64,000 bases of DNA from Facklamia languida CCUG 37842 (GTDB lineage: Bacteria > Bacillota > Bacilli > Lactobacillales > Aerococcaceae): assembly GCF_000245795.1 (NCBI RefSeq), contig NZ_JH601133.1:1384994-1448993 (forward strand), given 5' to 3'. Of this stretch, positions 19,062-27,395 are shown one piece after another. The position numbers and the translations under genes were made by a program. Position 1 is the first letter of the stretch. Every line of letters starts with the position of its first letter. The notes under the pieces are model-generated. The model saw nothing but the letters and a program-made list of their open reading frames with translations, was not told the DNA's origin and ran no database searches.

Positions 19062-20276
19062 ATGACTGATGCCATTCAAGTCTTTTCCGAGATTGGACGT
19101 CTAAAGAAAGTGATGCTCCATCGTCCCGGTAAAGAATTGGAATATTTAATCCCAGACTATCTCGACCGTCTCTTGTTTGATGACATCCCATTCTTAGAGG
19201 CTGCTCAAAGAGAGCATGATGCCTTTGCCCAACAATTCCGTGACCTAGGGGTTGAAGTGGTCTATCTGGAACGGTTAGTCGCACAAGCCCTGGATGCTCA
19301 AGGGGCGAGGGAAGCGTTTGTTGATGAGTGGTTGAGTGAGACCGGCTTAGAAGCGTCGAGCGCGAGCTATCAAGCGGTGAGAGAATATCTCTTAGCCATG
19401 CCAGATACTTATGAGATGGTGCTCAAGACCATGGAAGGCTTCAAGAAGTCTGAATTGAAGGTGGAGCTCACAGGCTTTGAAGTCTTAGATTCAGATTATC
19501 CCTTCCTAGTTGATCCCATGCCGAACCTTTATTTCACACGGGATCCTTTCGCTACTATGGCCAACGGGGTATCCCTCAACCACATGTATTCCGATACCCG
19601 CAATCGTGAAACCCTCTATGGGAAGTATATTTTTGACCATCATCCAGATTATCAAAGCGTTCCCAAGTTCTATCAGCGCGAGGAATCCACCCGAATTGAA
19701 GGGGGCGATGAGCTGGTTCTGTCTGATAAGGTGATCGCGGTTGGAATCTCTCAACGGACCGACAAGAAGTCGATTGTTAAATTAGCCACTGCTTTATTCG
19801 CTCATACGCAATATGAAGAAGTCCTAGCCTTCTCAATTGATAATAACCGCAAGTTCATGCACTTAGATACGGTCTTCACCATGATTGACTATGATAAATT
19901 CACCATCCACCCAGAGATCGAAGGCAGTCTCAAGGTCTTCTCGATTAAGAAGGTCAATGACCAAGTCAAGGTTGAAGAGAAGGATGGCACTCTAGCAGAG
20001 ATCTTAGCCGATGCCCTTGAAGTTGAGCGCGTGACTCTGATCCGCTGTGGCGGGGACGACCTGGTCGCAGGGGCACGTGAGCAGTGGAATGATGGGGCGA
20101 ATACCCTAGCCGTTGCACCCGGTGAAGTCATTGTTTATAATCGAAATACGATCACCAACAAGCTCTTAGTGGATGCCGGCGTTAAGATCCACCAGATTGA
20201 AGGAACCGAATTAGTCCGAGGACGAGGTGGCCCACGCTGCATGTCCATGCCATTTGTTCGTGAAAAATTAAATTAA
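19062..20276 (+). CDS. arcA: Arginine deiminase
   Basis: A 404-residue enzyme that hydrolyses arginine to citrulline and ammonia, the first step of the arginine deiminase pathway. Motifs seen are [30 protein letters not shown] and the catalytic Cys loop [10 protein letters not shown] near the C-terminus. Two ATG codons lie in frame (19056 and 19062); the second has proper spacing from AAAGGAGG at 19047-19054. It opens the arcA-arcB-arcC-arcR cluster, downstream of the ArcR-type palindrome. Confidence 0.97.
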   Translation: MTDAIQVFSEIGRLKKVMLHRPGKELEYLIPDYLDRLLFDDIPFLEAAQREHDAFAQQFRDLGVEVVYLERLVAQALDAQGAREAFVDEWLSETGLEASSASYQAVREYLLAMPDTYEMVLKTMEGFKKSELKVELTGFEVLDSDYPFLVDPMPNLYFTRDPFATMANGVSLNHMYSDTRNRETLYGKYIFDHHPDYQSVPKFYQREESTRIEGGDELVLSDKVIAVGISQRTDKKSIVKLATALFAHTQYEEVLAFSIDNNRKFMHLDTVFTMIDYDKFTIHPEIEGSLKVFSIKKVNDQVKVEEKDGTLAEILADALEVERVTLIRCGGDDLVAGAREQWNDGANTLAVAPGEVIVYNRNTITNKLLVDAGVKIHQIEGTELVRGRGGPRCMSMPFVREKLN

Positions 20277-20294
20277 AAAAAGGAGAATGACAGA

Positions 20295-21296
20295 ATGTTC
20301 CAAGGCAAAAACTTTTTAAAAGAAATCGACTTTACTCCAGCAGAATTAGAATTCTTGATTGACTTCTCTATCCATTTGAAAGACCTTAAGAAACGCGGTA
20401 TCCCACATGAATACCTCAAAGGGCAAAACATCGCCTTACTCTTTGAAAAGACCTCAACTCGGACGCGCTCTGCCTTTACTGTAGCAGCGAATGACTTAGG
20501 GGCTGCTCCTGAATTCTTAGGTGCGAACGACATCCAATTAGGTAAGAAGGAATCAGTTGAAGATACAGCCAAAGTCTTGGGCAGCATGTTCGACGGAATT
20601 GAATTCCGCGGCTTCTCGCAAGAAGTGGTTGAAGATCTAGGTAAATATGCCGGCGTACCTGTTTGGAATGGTTTAACCGATGCTTGGCATCCCACCCAGA
20701 TGATTGCCGATTACATGACTATCAAAGAAGAATTCGGCGAATTAAAGGGCAAGAAATTAGTCTACTGTGGCGACGGTCGTAACAACATGGCCAACTCATT
20801 AGTTGTCACCGGTGCGATGTTAGGCGTGAGCGTGACCATTGCATCACCTAAGGAACTCTTCCCAGACCAATCAGTGATTGACTTAGCGCAAGGCTATGCC
20901 AAGGATTCTGGCGCAGAAGTGACCTTTACAGAAGACATCAAGGAAGCGGTTAAGGATGCCGATGTTCTCTATACTGACGTCTGGGTATCCATGGGGGAAG
21001 AAGATAAGTTTGAAGAACGGATTAATCTCTTGAAGCCCTACCAAATCAATAAAGAATTAACCGACTTGATCCAAGGCGACTACATCGTCCTACACTGTCT
21101 ACCAGCCTTCCATGACACGAATACACGCTATGGTCAAGATGTACTCGATAAATTCGGTATTGGCGAGATGGAAATTACTGATGAAGTATTCCGCAGCCCA
21201 CAAGGCCGTCAATTCCAAGAAGCTGAGAACCGGATGCACTCCATCAAGGCGATTATGGCAGCAACTAACGGTCACTTGTTCATCCCTCGCGTTTAA
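20295..21296 (+). CDS. arcB: Ornithine carbamoyltransferase, catabolic
   Basis: A 333-residue enzyme that in this pathway converts citrulline and phosphate to ornithine and carbamoyl phosphate. It shows the carbamoyl phosphate site STRTRSAF, the DAWHPTQ segment and the ornithine-binding HCLPAFHD motif. It follows arcA by 18 bases behind AAAGGAGAATG. Its place in the arc cluster points to a catabolic role; the protein family alone would not separate ArcB from ArgF. Confidence 0.95.
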   Translation: MFQGKNFLKEIDFTPAELEFLIDFSIHLKDLKKRGIPHEYLKGQNIALLFEKTSTRTRSAFTVAANDLGAAPEFLGANDIQLGKKESVEDTAKVLGSMFDGIEFRGFSQEVVEDLGKYAGVPVWNGLTDAWHPTQMIADYMTIKEEFGELKGKKLVYCGDGRNNMANSLVVTGAMLGVSVTIASPKELFPDQSVIDLAQGYAKDSGAEVTFTEDIKEAVKDADVLYTDVWVSMGEEDKFEERINLLKPYQINKELTDLIQGDYIVLHCLPAFHDTNTRYGQDVLDKFGIGEMEITDEVFRSPQGRQFQEAENRMHSIKAIMAATNGHLFIPRV

Positions 21297-21312
21297 TTTT
21301 TCGCCACCCCTT

Positions 21313-21342
21313 AGTCCGACTGGGCCCCATCCTGGTCGGACT
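21313..21342 (+). other. Hairpin between arcB and arcC
   Basis: AGTCCGAC (21313-21320) pairs with GTCGGACT (21335-21342), followed by TTTC only. It could be a weak terminator or an mRNA processing or stability element that sets the arcC level. Not a strong terminator. Confidence 0.5.
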
Positions 21343-21365
21343 TTCTGAAAGAAAGGAAGTTGGAA

Positions 21366-22307
21366 ATGTCCAATCGTAAAATCGTCGTGGCCTTGGGTGG
21401 AAATGCGATCCTATCAACCGATCCTTCTGCCCAAGCCCAAAAAGAAGCGCTAAGAGCGACCGCTCAGCACCTAGTTAAATTGATCAAGAATGGCGATGAG
21501 CTCATTATTACGCATGGTAACGGCCCCCAAGTGGGGAATCTATTGTTGCAGAACTTAGCCGCTGATTCACCCAAGAATCCTGCCTTCCCCTTGGATTCCC
21601 TGGTAGCTATGACCGAAGGGTCTATTGGTTATTGGTTACAAAATGCCATGCAAGTGGAACTCGCTAAGGAAGGCATTGATAAGAGCGTTGTTTCACTCAT
21701 CACCCAAGTCGTGGTTGACCAGAAGGATCCGGCCTTTGATAATCTCTCTAAGCCAATCGGTCCCTTCTACAGCCAAGAAGAAGCCCAAGACCAGATGGAC
21801 CAAGGCAAGGGCGTCTTCAAGGAAGATGCCGGCAGAGGATGGCGGAAAGTCGTGGCCTCACCCAAGCCAGTGGCCATTAAAGAAATTGATGCCATCTCCA
21901 CCCTGGTCAATGCGGGACACGTCGTCATCGCGACGGGTGGCGGTGGTGTGCCGGTTGTCGACCAAGAAGATCAGTTAGTGGGCGTTGAAGCTGTTATTGA
22001 TAAGGACTTTGCTTCGCAAAAACTCGCCAATGCCCTGGAGGCAGACCTCTTCGTAGTCTTAACCGGTGTTGACCATGTCTTCATCAACTATAACCAACCA
22101 GACCGCCAGCAGTTAGACCATGTGACCATTGACCAATTAAAGACTTATATCGAAGAAGGCCAATTCGCACCTGGATCCATGTTGCCTAAGGTGGAAGCCG
22201 TGATTCAATTTATTGAACACTCGCCTAATAGCCAGGCTGTGATCACTTCCTTGGAGAATCTCCAAGGCTTCATCGAATCACAATCTGGAACAATTGTGAG
22301 TCGGTAG
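21366..22307 (+). CDS. arcC: Carbamate kinase
   Basis: A 313-residue amino acid kinase-fold enzyme that makes ATP from carbamoyl phosphate and ADP, the last step of arginine fermentation. Seen are VVALGGNAI at the N-terminus, HGNGPQVGN, the PxP-like [11 protein letters not shown], and ATGGGGVPV. The ATG at 21366 is preferred over an in-frame TTG at 21360, since GAAAGGAAG lies at 21351-21359. It ends the enzyme genes of the cluster and is followed by a terminator, so arcR has separate expression. Confidence 0.96.
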   Translation: MSNRKIVVALGGNAILSTDPSAQAQKEALRATAQHLVKLIKNGDELIITHGNGPQVGNLLLQNLAADSPKNPAFPLDSLVAMTEGSIGYWLQNAMQVELAKEGIDKSVVSLITQVVVDQKDPAFDNLSKPIGPFYSQEEAQDQMDQGKGVFKEDAGRGWRKVVASPKPVAIKEIDAISTLVNAGHVVIATGGGGVPVVDQEDQLVGVEAVIDKDFASQKLANALEADLFVVLTGVDHVFINYNQPDRQQLDHVTIDQLKTYIEEGQFAPGSMLPKVEAVIQFIEHSPNSQAVITSLENLQGFIESQSGTIVSR

Positions 22308-22325
22308 GGATCACAAAATAAATAT

Positions 22326-22360
22326 AGCCGATCGCTTCCAAAAGGGAGGATCGGCTTTTT
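22326..22360 (+). terminator. Terminator of arcABC
   Basis: AGCCGATC, inner CTTCC/GGGAG, and GATCGGCT followed by TTTTT form a strong intrinsic terminator 20 bases after arcC. Confidence 0.88.
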
Positions 22361-22426
22361 ATCTATTCTTTTTTATTCGATCTTGTCTTAATGAACACTT
22401 GCTGCTAAGATAATTGATGAGACAAA

Positions 22427-22441
22427 TTGTAAGCGTTCGCT
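22427..22441 (+). promoter_or_regulatory. Catabolite-responsive element (cre) upstream of arcR
   Basis: TTGTAAGCGTTCGCT fits every fixed position of the Gram-positive cre consensus WTGNAANCGNWNNCW and contains the dyad AAGCG-TT-CGCTT. It lies about 40 bases before the arcR start. CcpA binding here would link arcR expression to sugar supply; that is an inference from the site. Confidence 0.65.
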
Positions 22442-22478
22442 TGGAGCAACCAGTTGAGCATGAAGGAGGGGATGGTAT

Positions 22479-23165
22479 TTGAATCCTTATTTAGCGGACT
22501 TGAAGCGGTATGAGTTCTTCTCGCTTTTGAGTGAAGGGGAGGTGACCCGTCTGAGTCAGGCGGCGCTCTATCATCGGATTCCAAAGGGGCAGATCCTCTT
22601 TTTTCGCGAAGATCCGGTGATCTACTATTACTTCATCTTCAAGGGACTCTTGCGCTTGGAACAGGAGGATTCAACGGGCGACTATCGCTATATCGACTAT
22701 GTCGCGGAGGAGAGCTTCTGTCCTTATGCTGAATTTCTGGCCCATGACCACCATGTCTATACGGCCATTGCCCAGACAGATCTTGAGATTGCCTACCTGC
22801 CCAAGGCTTTGTTGGAAGAGATTGTCACCCATAATAATGACCAGCTCAAGTACATGTACCAGAATCTGTGTAATACCCAATTCTACTTAGAAAAGCGGGT
22901 GCAGATGACGGCTGTGCCGAGTGCGTCGGTTCGGGTCCTGCAAACATTGGCCTTGTGGATGTATGATATGGCTAAGTTCGACCAGCAGCAAGTGATCATT
23001 CCGCACCCTCTAACGATTACCGAGCTGGCCCTGGTGGCCGGGACGACCCGGGAGACAGCTAGTCGGGTGGTCAAAGTCTTAAAGGATGACGGGCGCATTT
23101 CGATTAACCGCAAGAATATTATTTACCATGATTGGCAATACTTTGAGAAGTTGATTGAGACCTAA
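22479..23165 (+). CDS. arcR: Crp/Fnr-family regulator ArcR
   Basis: A 228-residue Crp/Fnr-type regulator: an N-terminal cyclic-nucleotide-binding-like beta barrel (about 15-125), a dimer helix, and a C-terminal helix-turn-helix with LALVAGTTRETASRVVK. The Cys cluster of oxygen-sensing Fnr is absent, which fits the ArcR/Flp branch. It starts at TTG 22479, since the nearby ATG is out of frame; AAGGAGG (22463-22469) is 9 bases upstream. Position directly after arcABC and the TGTGA-N6-TCACA site before arcA support a role as activator of the arginine deiminase genes. Confidence 0.88.
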   Translation: MNPYLADLKRYEFFSLLSEGEVTRLSQAALYHRIPKGQILFFREDPVIYYYFIFKGLLRLEQEDSTGDYRYIDYVAEESFCPYAEFLAHDHHVYTAIAQTDLEIAYLPKALLEEIVTHNNDQLKYMYQNLCNTQFYLEKRVQMTAVPSASVRVLQTLALWMYDMAKFDQQQVIIPHPLTITELALVAGTTRETASRVVKVLKDDGRISINRKNIIYHDWQYFEKLIET

Positions 23166-23213
23166 TGGGCTTGGGGATTTTGCCCAGTCCAATTAATAAG
23201 AGGAGGAAGAAAC

Positions 23214-23768
23214 ATGCAACTGTATACACGGACAGGGGACAAGGGCCAGACCCGGTTAATCGGCCGCCAGGTCGTAGATAAGGATGATATCCGGGTGGAA
23301 GCTTATGGAACGATTGATGAATTAAATTCCTACTTGGGTGTGATCATTTCCGACCCTGAATTGGATTCGACCTTAAAAGGTGAATTACAAGAAATTCAAC
23401 AATTGCTATTTGATTGCGGGTCCGACTTAGCGGCCCCTAAGGGAACAATTGAAGACCGAACCTCCAGCCAAGCGGTTACCTGGCTGGAAGAGCGGATTAC
23501 CTATTATCAAGATATTCCGGCTAAGATTGAATGCTTTATTCTACCTGGAGGCTGTCCCTTGGCCAGTCAACTTCACTATGCGCGTACTGTTTGCCGGCGG
23601 GCTGAACGGCGAGTGGTCGCCAGTTTCAAGGTGCATGAAAGCAATGAAAATGTCTTGAAATTTATCAACCGTTTATCCGACTATTTATTTGCGGTGGCCC
23701 GCCTGGTTAACCACCAAGCAAACCATCCGGAGTCTTTCTATGAACGGTCTGGCAGGGTCTTTCGCTAG
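23214..23768 (+). CDS. pduO: PduO-type cob(I)alamin adenosyltransferase
   Basis: A 184-residue ATP:corrinoid adenosyltransferase that attaches the 5'-deoxyadenosyl group to reduced corrinoids. The ATP-binding N-terminus reads YTRTGDKGQTRL, and the helical core contains the conserved RTVCRRAERRV segment. ATG 23214 follows AGAGGAGGAAG. It opens the cobalamin salvage region, and its stop codon overlaps the GTG start of the next gene by one base. Confidence 0.93.
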   Translation: MQLYTRTGDKGQTRLIGRQVVDKDDIRVEAYGTIDELNSYLGVIISDPELDSTLKGELQEIQQLLFDCGSDLAAPKGTIEDRTSSQAVTWLEERITYYQDIPAKIECFILPGGCPLASQLHYARTVCRRAERRVVASFKVHESNENVLKFINRLSDYLFAVARLVNHQANHPESFYERSGRVFR

Positions 23769-24592
23769 TGACCCGATTAGCGGTTGTGGCGGATTTACAT
23801 GTCGATTACTTGAGTGACCAGAATCGGCAGGATTTAATCCCCCTTTTGGCGGAGATGGCACGCCAGGAGCGATGGGACCTCTTAGTGATAGCTGGAGATA
23901 TTGCTGACCACCACTCCAAGGTCTTATCCTTTTTGGACCAGGTCCGTCAAGCCTTACCGGTCGATGTGTATTTTATTCCAGGTAATCATGATTATTGGTC
24001 GCAGGATGAAGACACTTGGTTGATTTACCGCACCTATCTGGATCATCCTCAATGCTTGATTGGCCGTCCGCTGGTCCTGAACTCGCAATGGGCCCTGGTG
24101 GGGCATAGTCTGTGGTACGACCATTCGGCCAGTCGGCAGGCCTTCAGTGAAGCTTTTCTTGATAGGGGAGTCTACCAGGGTTATCGCTGGGAGGACAAGT
24201 TATATGTCCGCTGGCAACAAAGTGACCGGCAGATCAGTGACTTCTTTGCCGACCAGTTGCGAAGAGACCTGGACCAGGTGGTGTGTGACCAAGCGATCGT
24301 GGTGACGCACTTTGTGACCCATCCTGGTCTGCAGATTCCGGATGATCCTGACTACCAGGAGTCGATTAACTATTTTAATGCTTTTATTTCAACCGCAGGT
24401 TTAGCTTCGATTTATCAGGATTATCCAATTGGTTATTCCTTGATGGGGCATGTTCACCATCGTAAGCAGGTGGTTGATCAAGATCGGATCTTTGCGACAT
24501 GCTGTCTGGGAACTGAGCGGGAATGGGCACCGGAAACGACACTGGCTAGCAATTTGGACCAGGCAATTTACCGCCTAGATTTAGATGGCTAA
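23768..24592 (+). CDS. Metallophosphoesterase in the cobalamin cluster
   Basis: A 274-residue calcineurin-like metallophosphoesterase with the motif series DLHVD (residues 9-13), GDIADH, GNHDYW, VVTHFVTH and GHVHHR that builds the two-metal site. The GTG start overlaps the pduO stop (TAGTG), so the two are translationally coupled, and the next gene is cblS-like 14 bases on. That position suggests a phosphatase acting on a corrinoid or alpha-ribazole intermediate, or on a by-product such as triphosphate from PduO; the sequence does not show which. There is no signal peptide. Confidence 0.8.
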   Translation: MTRLAVVADLHVDYLSDQNRQDLIPLLAEMARQERWDLLVIAGDIADHHSKVLSFLDQVRQALPVDVYFIPGNHDYWSQDEDTWLIYRTYLDHPQCLIGRPLVLNSQWALVGHSLWYDHSASRQAFSEAFLDRGVYQGYRWEDKLYVRWQQSDRQISDFFADQLRRDLDQVVCDQAIVVTHFVTHPGLQIPDDPDYQESINYFNAFISTAGLASIYQDYPIGYSLMGHVHHRKQVVDQDRIFATCCLGTEREWAPETTLASNLDQAIYRLDLDG

Positions 24593-24606
24593 GAGGGGGA
24601 GAGAGG

Positions 24607-25332
24607 ATGCAGTACCGTGACTTAACGCTACTTGAAGGAGGGAGCGGTCAAGTCTGGCTGGTCGCTTGTGATAGCGTGGCTTCGATTGGTGAGAAGGTTC
24701 ATGACCACTTGGCAGTCCCCGTTGAAATGACCGCCCAGTCCATGGTTCGGGTGGCCTTGATGGAAGTCTTGAGTCTGAGGGCTCAGCCCCAGGTCTTGGT
24801 CTACTTGTCCAATAATGAATGGGAGCCGACGACCCGTCAGGCTTTAGCTGCCATGCGAAAGGAGTTGGCCAAGGCTGGCTATCAAGACCTCGCCATCAAT
24901 GGGTCTTGTGAGGACAATATGGTGACGACCATGACGGCCATGGGGGTGACCCTGTTAGCAAGGGGTCACCAGGAGACCTTGCTTAAGAACCAGGTCAAGC
25001 CAGGGGATGGTGCCTTCCTAGTGGGCCAACCCTTATTAGGACAGGAAGTGGCGGATGGCTGGGAGACTTTGCCCTCCTACCAGGATCTTGCTTTAATCCT
25101 GAGCCTATCTGTCCATGAAGTTGTTCCCATTGGATCGAAAGGAGCCTACCAAGAGGCCCTACAGGTTGGTCAAGCTAATGGTTTGGACTTTCGGCTAACG
25201 TCTAGATCGAAGGTCATTGACCAATCTGCGGGTCCGGCGACGGCTTTTTTAGTGGTGGGTCCCGCTTGTCTACAAGCAGCGCTTAATCAACACTTTGATG
25301 ACATCTGGAAAGTGGGGGACTATTTATCCTAA
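24607..25332 (+). CDS. cblS: Alpha-ribazole kinase-like protein (CblS)
   Basis: A 241-residue member of the PurM/AIR synthase-related fold. The N-terminal half shows ACDSVASIGEKVHD, VRVALMEVL and NEWEPTTRQAL, followed by INGSCEDNMVTTMTAMGV. This pattern is that of CblS, which phosphorylates alpha-ribazole to its 5'-phosphate in Gram-positives lacking CobT. A cblT-like transporter and cobS in the same cluster support this. It starts at ATG 24607 behind GGGGGAGAGG. The name rests on remembered family pattern plus context, so the enzyme activity is an inference. Confidence 0.75.
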   Translation: MQYRDLTLLEGGSGQVWLVACDSVASIGEKVHDHLAVPVEMTAQSMVRVALMEVLSLRAQPQVLVYLSNNEWEPTTRQALAAMRKELAKAGYQDLAINGSCEDNMVTTMTAMGVTLLARGHQETLLKNQVKPGDGAFLVGQPLLGQEVADGWETLPSYQDLALILSLSVHEVVPIGSKGAYQEALQVGQANGLDFRLTSRSKVIDQSAGPATAFLVVGPACLQAALNQHFDDIWKVGDYLS

Positions 25333-26075
25333 GGGCTATTATCTTATACTTTCAATTATTTACCGCTATTCCTCTACCCTGGTCAATTGACCAGGTCGAC
25401 CAGCGGATCAAGCAGGGGGTAGGGTATTTGCCACTCTACGCTGGCCTCTATGGCTTGATCCTAGCAGGCGCTTATTTTCTCTTGCGGGCTTTTCTGCCCT
25501 TTAAGCTGGCTTGGATTCTAGTGCTAGTGGTGGATGTCCTCTTGACTCGAGGCTTTCATTATGATGCCTTGGCTGATACGGCCGATGGGCTCTTCTCGTC
25601 ACGGTCGCCAGACCGGATGCTGGCGATTATGAAGGACTCCACGATTGGGGCGAATGGGACCCTGGCCTTGATTCTTTATTTCTTACTGGCGGTGCATCTG
25701 GGAGACCATCTGGCCCAATCCAGGATGGAAGTTCACCTCCTGTCATTTGTCTGGGCCTGGTTCTTTGTAGGGCGAAGTCTACTTCCCATCACCTTTTACC
25801 ATTTAACCTATGTGGGCTTGAACCCTCATGGCTTGGGGTCTTTATTTACCCAGGTAGCCAGCTGGCGGATCTGCTTGAGCCAAGTCCTGGCTAGCGTGAT
25901 CCTGGCGACTCAGTCACTGACCCTGCTGGCGGCCTATGGGGGAGCTGTGTTATTTGCTTTGGGTTACCGCCGTTTTGTCATTGCACGCATTGGTGGCATG
26001 ACAGGAGACACCATGGGAGCCCTGGTCTTACTGGGGCAGGTGATCTTTGCCTTAATATTGGGGGGGATGGTATGA
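25326..26075 (+). CDS. cobS: Adenosylcobinamide-GDP ribazoletransferase CobS; start codon unusual
   Basis: About 249 residues, a membrane enzyme that joins adenosylcobinamide-GDP to alpha-ribazole (or its phosphate). The conserved N-terminus is encoded: AIILYFQLFTAIPLPW, then RIKQGVGYLPLYAGL, and the metal-binding segment RGFHYDALADTADGLFSS with DRMLAIMKDSTIGANG. Several membrane helices follow. No ATG, GTG or TTG exists in frame before this N-terminus. The first TTG (25428) would remove about 34 conserved residues. I place the start at ATC 25326, with GGGGG upstream and the cblS stop overlapping; CTG 25305 or ATT 25338 are alternatives. Stop overlaps cobC by four bases. Confidence 0.85.
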   Translation: MLRAIILYFQLFTAIPLPWSIDQVDQRIKQGVGYLPLYAGLYGLILAGAYFLLRAFLPFKLAWILVLVVDVLLTRGFHYDALADTADGLFSSRSPDRMLAIMKDSTIGANGTLALILYFLLAVHLGDHLAQSRMEVHLLSFVWAWFFVGRSLLPITFYHLTYVGLNPHGLGSLFTQVASWRICLSQVLASVILATQSLTLLAAYGGAVLFALGYRRFVIARIGGMTGDTMGALVLLGQVIFALILGGMV

Positions 26076-26653
26076 AGTTAATCCTGGTCCGGCACGGACA
26101 GACCCAAGCTAATCTTGCCCAAGAATTTGTGGGTTGGTCACAATCTTCCTTGACCGACCAAGGCTACTACCAGGCGCGACAAGTGGCCCTTGGCATACAG
26201 AATCCGCCAGACCGGATTGTCGCTTCTGACTTAGACCGCACTCTGACAACCGCTCAGGTGGTCTGTTCGACCAATCAGTGGTCTCATATACCGGTTGAGA
26301 CTATGTCGGAATTTCGTGAGATTCACTTTGGCTCTTGGGAAGGGCAAACCGCCCGCCAGATTCAAAGTCAAGATCCCATTCAATGGCAAGCCTATTTAGA
26401 CCACCCCTTAGACTTCACCTTTCCTCAGGGAGAATCCTTGCAGATGGTCAAGGCCCGGGTCCAAAGGGGGTTGCGCACCCTGGATCAAGAATTAGGTCGC
26501 CAGGAAGTGGTCCTCTTGGTGAGTCATTTAGGGGTTTTGCGGGTGATTCAAGACTGGCTCGCTCCGGAGGTGGGGGATCGTTTTTGGGATTACACCTTCC
26601 CACAAGGAACCTTTAAAGTCTTGGATTTAGCAAATCGGCATGGTGAATTCTAA
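26072..26653 (+). CDS. cobC: Alpha-ribazole phosphatase, histidine phosphatase family
   Basis: A 193-residue phosphoglycerate mutase-like phosphatase with the catalytic LVRHGQT (H8), the Glu in FREIHFGSWEGQ and the second His in VSHLGVLR. The FGSWEGQT segment is typical of CobC-type enzymes. It removes the 5'-phosphate from alpha-ribazole phosphate or from cobalamin 5'-phosphate, completing the lower ligand. Its ATG overlaps the cobS stop (ATGA), so it is coupled to cobS. Confidence 0.87.
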   Translation: MKLILVRHGQTQANLAQEFVGWSQSSLTDQGYYQARQVALGIQNPPDRIVASDLDRTLTTAQVVCSTNQWSHIPVETMSEFREIHFGSWEGQTARQIQSQDPIQWQAYLDHPLDFTFPQGESLQMVKARVQRGLRTLDQELGRQEVVLLVSHLGVLRVIQDWLAPEVGDRFWDYTFPQGTFKVLDLANRHGEF

Positions 26654-26659
26654 TTCCTG

Positions 26660-26668
26660 TGCTATAAT
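26660..26668 (+). promoter_or_regulatory. Extended -10 promoter of the riboswitch-controlled operon
   Basis: TGCTATAAT is an extended -10 element just upstream of the cobalamin riboswitch. No clear -35 is seen. Confidence 0.5.
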
Positions 26669-26679
26669 GGGGAAGAAGT

Positions 26680-26785
26680 TCTTTGAAATCAGTGAATGAA
26701 GTAGGGGAAGTAGGTGTGAATCCTACACAGCCCCTTGCTACTGTATGGCCGTGTGCTAAGTCAGATTACCTACTTGATTGATCGA
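26680..26785 (+). promoter_or_regulatory. Cobalamin riboswitch
   Basis: The core reads GGGAAGTAGGTGTGAATCC and TACACAGCCCC, followed by TTGCTACTGT, a variant of the B12 box (usually GCCACTG). The flanking AAGTAGG (26699-26705) pairs with CCTACTT (26769-26775). A terminator lies downstream at 26837-26873. Bound adenosylcobalamin would favour termination and so lower expression of the cblT-pduX-cbiB-cobQ-cobU genes. Confidence 0.93.
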
Positions 26786-26836
26786 ATATGTTACTTCTCA
26801 GGGTTTAGTGGCATGTCTTTTTAGTATGATTTTTTT

Positions 26837-26873
26837 AACCAAGCTAAGCAATGAGTCTTTGCTTGGTTTTTTT
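26837..26873 (+). terminator. Terminator of the cobalamin riboswitch
   Basis: AACCAAGC and GCTTGGTT form a stem followed by a T-run (26867-26873), 34 bases before the cblT start. It is the likely expression platform of the riboswitch. Confidence 0.82.
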
Positions 26874-26906
26874 GTTGGGATTCTAGATAAAGGAGGGAGC
26901 GTCAAT

Positions 26907-27395
26907 TTGAAATTAAACAAGCTTGTTCTGATGGCGGTCTTGATCGCCTTGTCCGTGATTGGATCGACCTTGAAGGTCTTTTCAACGGTGGCTTTTGATT
27001 CCCTACCTGCCTATTTAGCGGCCATCTTGCTTGGGCCACTGGCCGGCGGGATCATCGGTGGGCTCGGGCATTTGATCACGGCCTTGACTGCTGGTTTTCC
27101 TTTGGGAGTGCTAGTCCACTTGATTACGATCTTGGCGATGGTAGTGACCATGGGGGTCTTCGGCTATGGCTATCGCAAACTGATCCTTCCCTTCTATCTG
27201 AAGGCCTTAGTTCTTGGCCTAGTCGGTTGGCTCTTCAATGCGGTCCTCCCTCTCGTCCTCTTGATTCCCATTGCTGGTCAAGGACTCTTTATGGCCTTCA
27301 TACTGCCCTTGACCCTAGCAACTTTGGCCAATCTCTATCTGGCTCTTATCATAGCCCAAGTGCTGCCGGATTCGATCAAAGAGCGGATTGTATGA
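26907..27395 (+). CDS. cblT: Alpha-ribazole transporter-like ECF S component (CblT)
   Basis: A 162-residue membrane protein with five or six hydrophobic segments, of the ECF-transporter S-component type (LAAILLGPLAGGIIGGLGH). It is the first gene after the cobalamin riboswitch and is followed by pduX, cbiB and cobU. In Listeria and Geobacillus the CblT transporter works with CblS to salvage alpha-ribazole; both appear here. Start is TTG 26907 behind AAAGGAGGGAG; earlier in-frame codons lie in the riboswitch. Another corrinoid or cobalt S component remains possible. Confidence 0.75.
   Translation: MKLNKLVLMAVLIALSVIGSTLKVFSTVAFDSLPAYLAAILLGPLAGGIIGGLGHLITALTAGFPLGVLVHLITILAMVVTMGVFGYGYRKLILPFYLKALVLGLVGWLFNAVLPLVLLIPIAGQGLFMAFILPLTLATLANLYLALIIAQVLPDSIKERIV

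Noticed and set aside
22302-22322. TTGTGA...TCACAA at the end of arcC as a second ArcR site
   Set aside because: The half-sites are 10 bases apart, not 6, and the sequence overlaps the arcC stop.
26778-26906. Longer N-terminus of the cblT-like gene starting at 26778
   Set aside because: This part overlaps the cobalamin riboswitch and its terminator. The TTG at 26907 has a strong AAAGGAGGG site.
27227-27391. Longer N-terminus of pduX from 27227
   Set aside because: It overlaps cblT in another frame; the ATG at 27392 overlaps the cblT stop and gives the family N-terminus.
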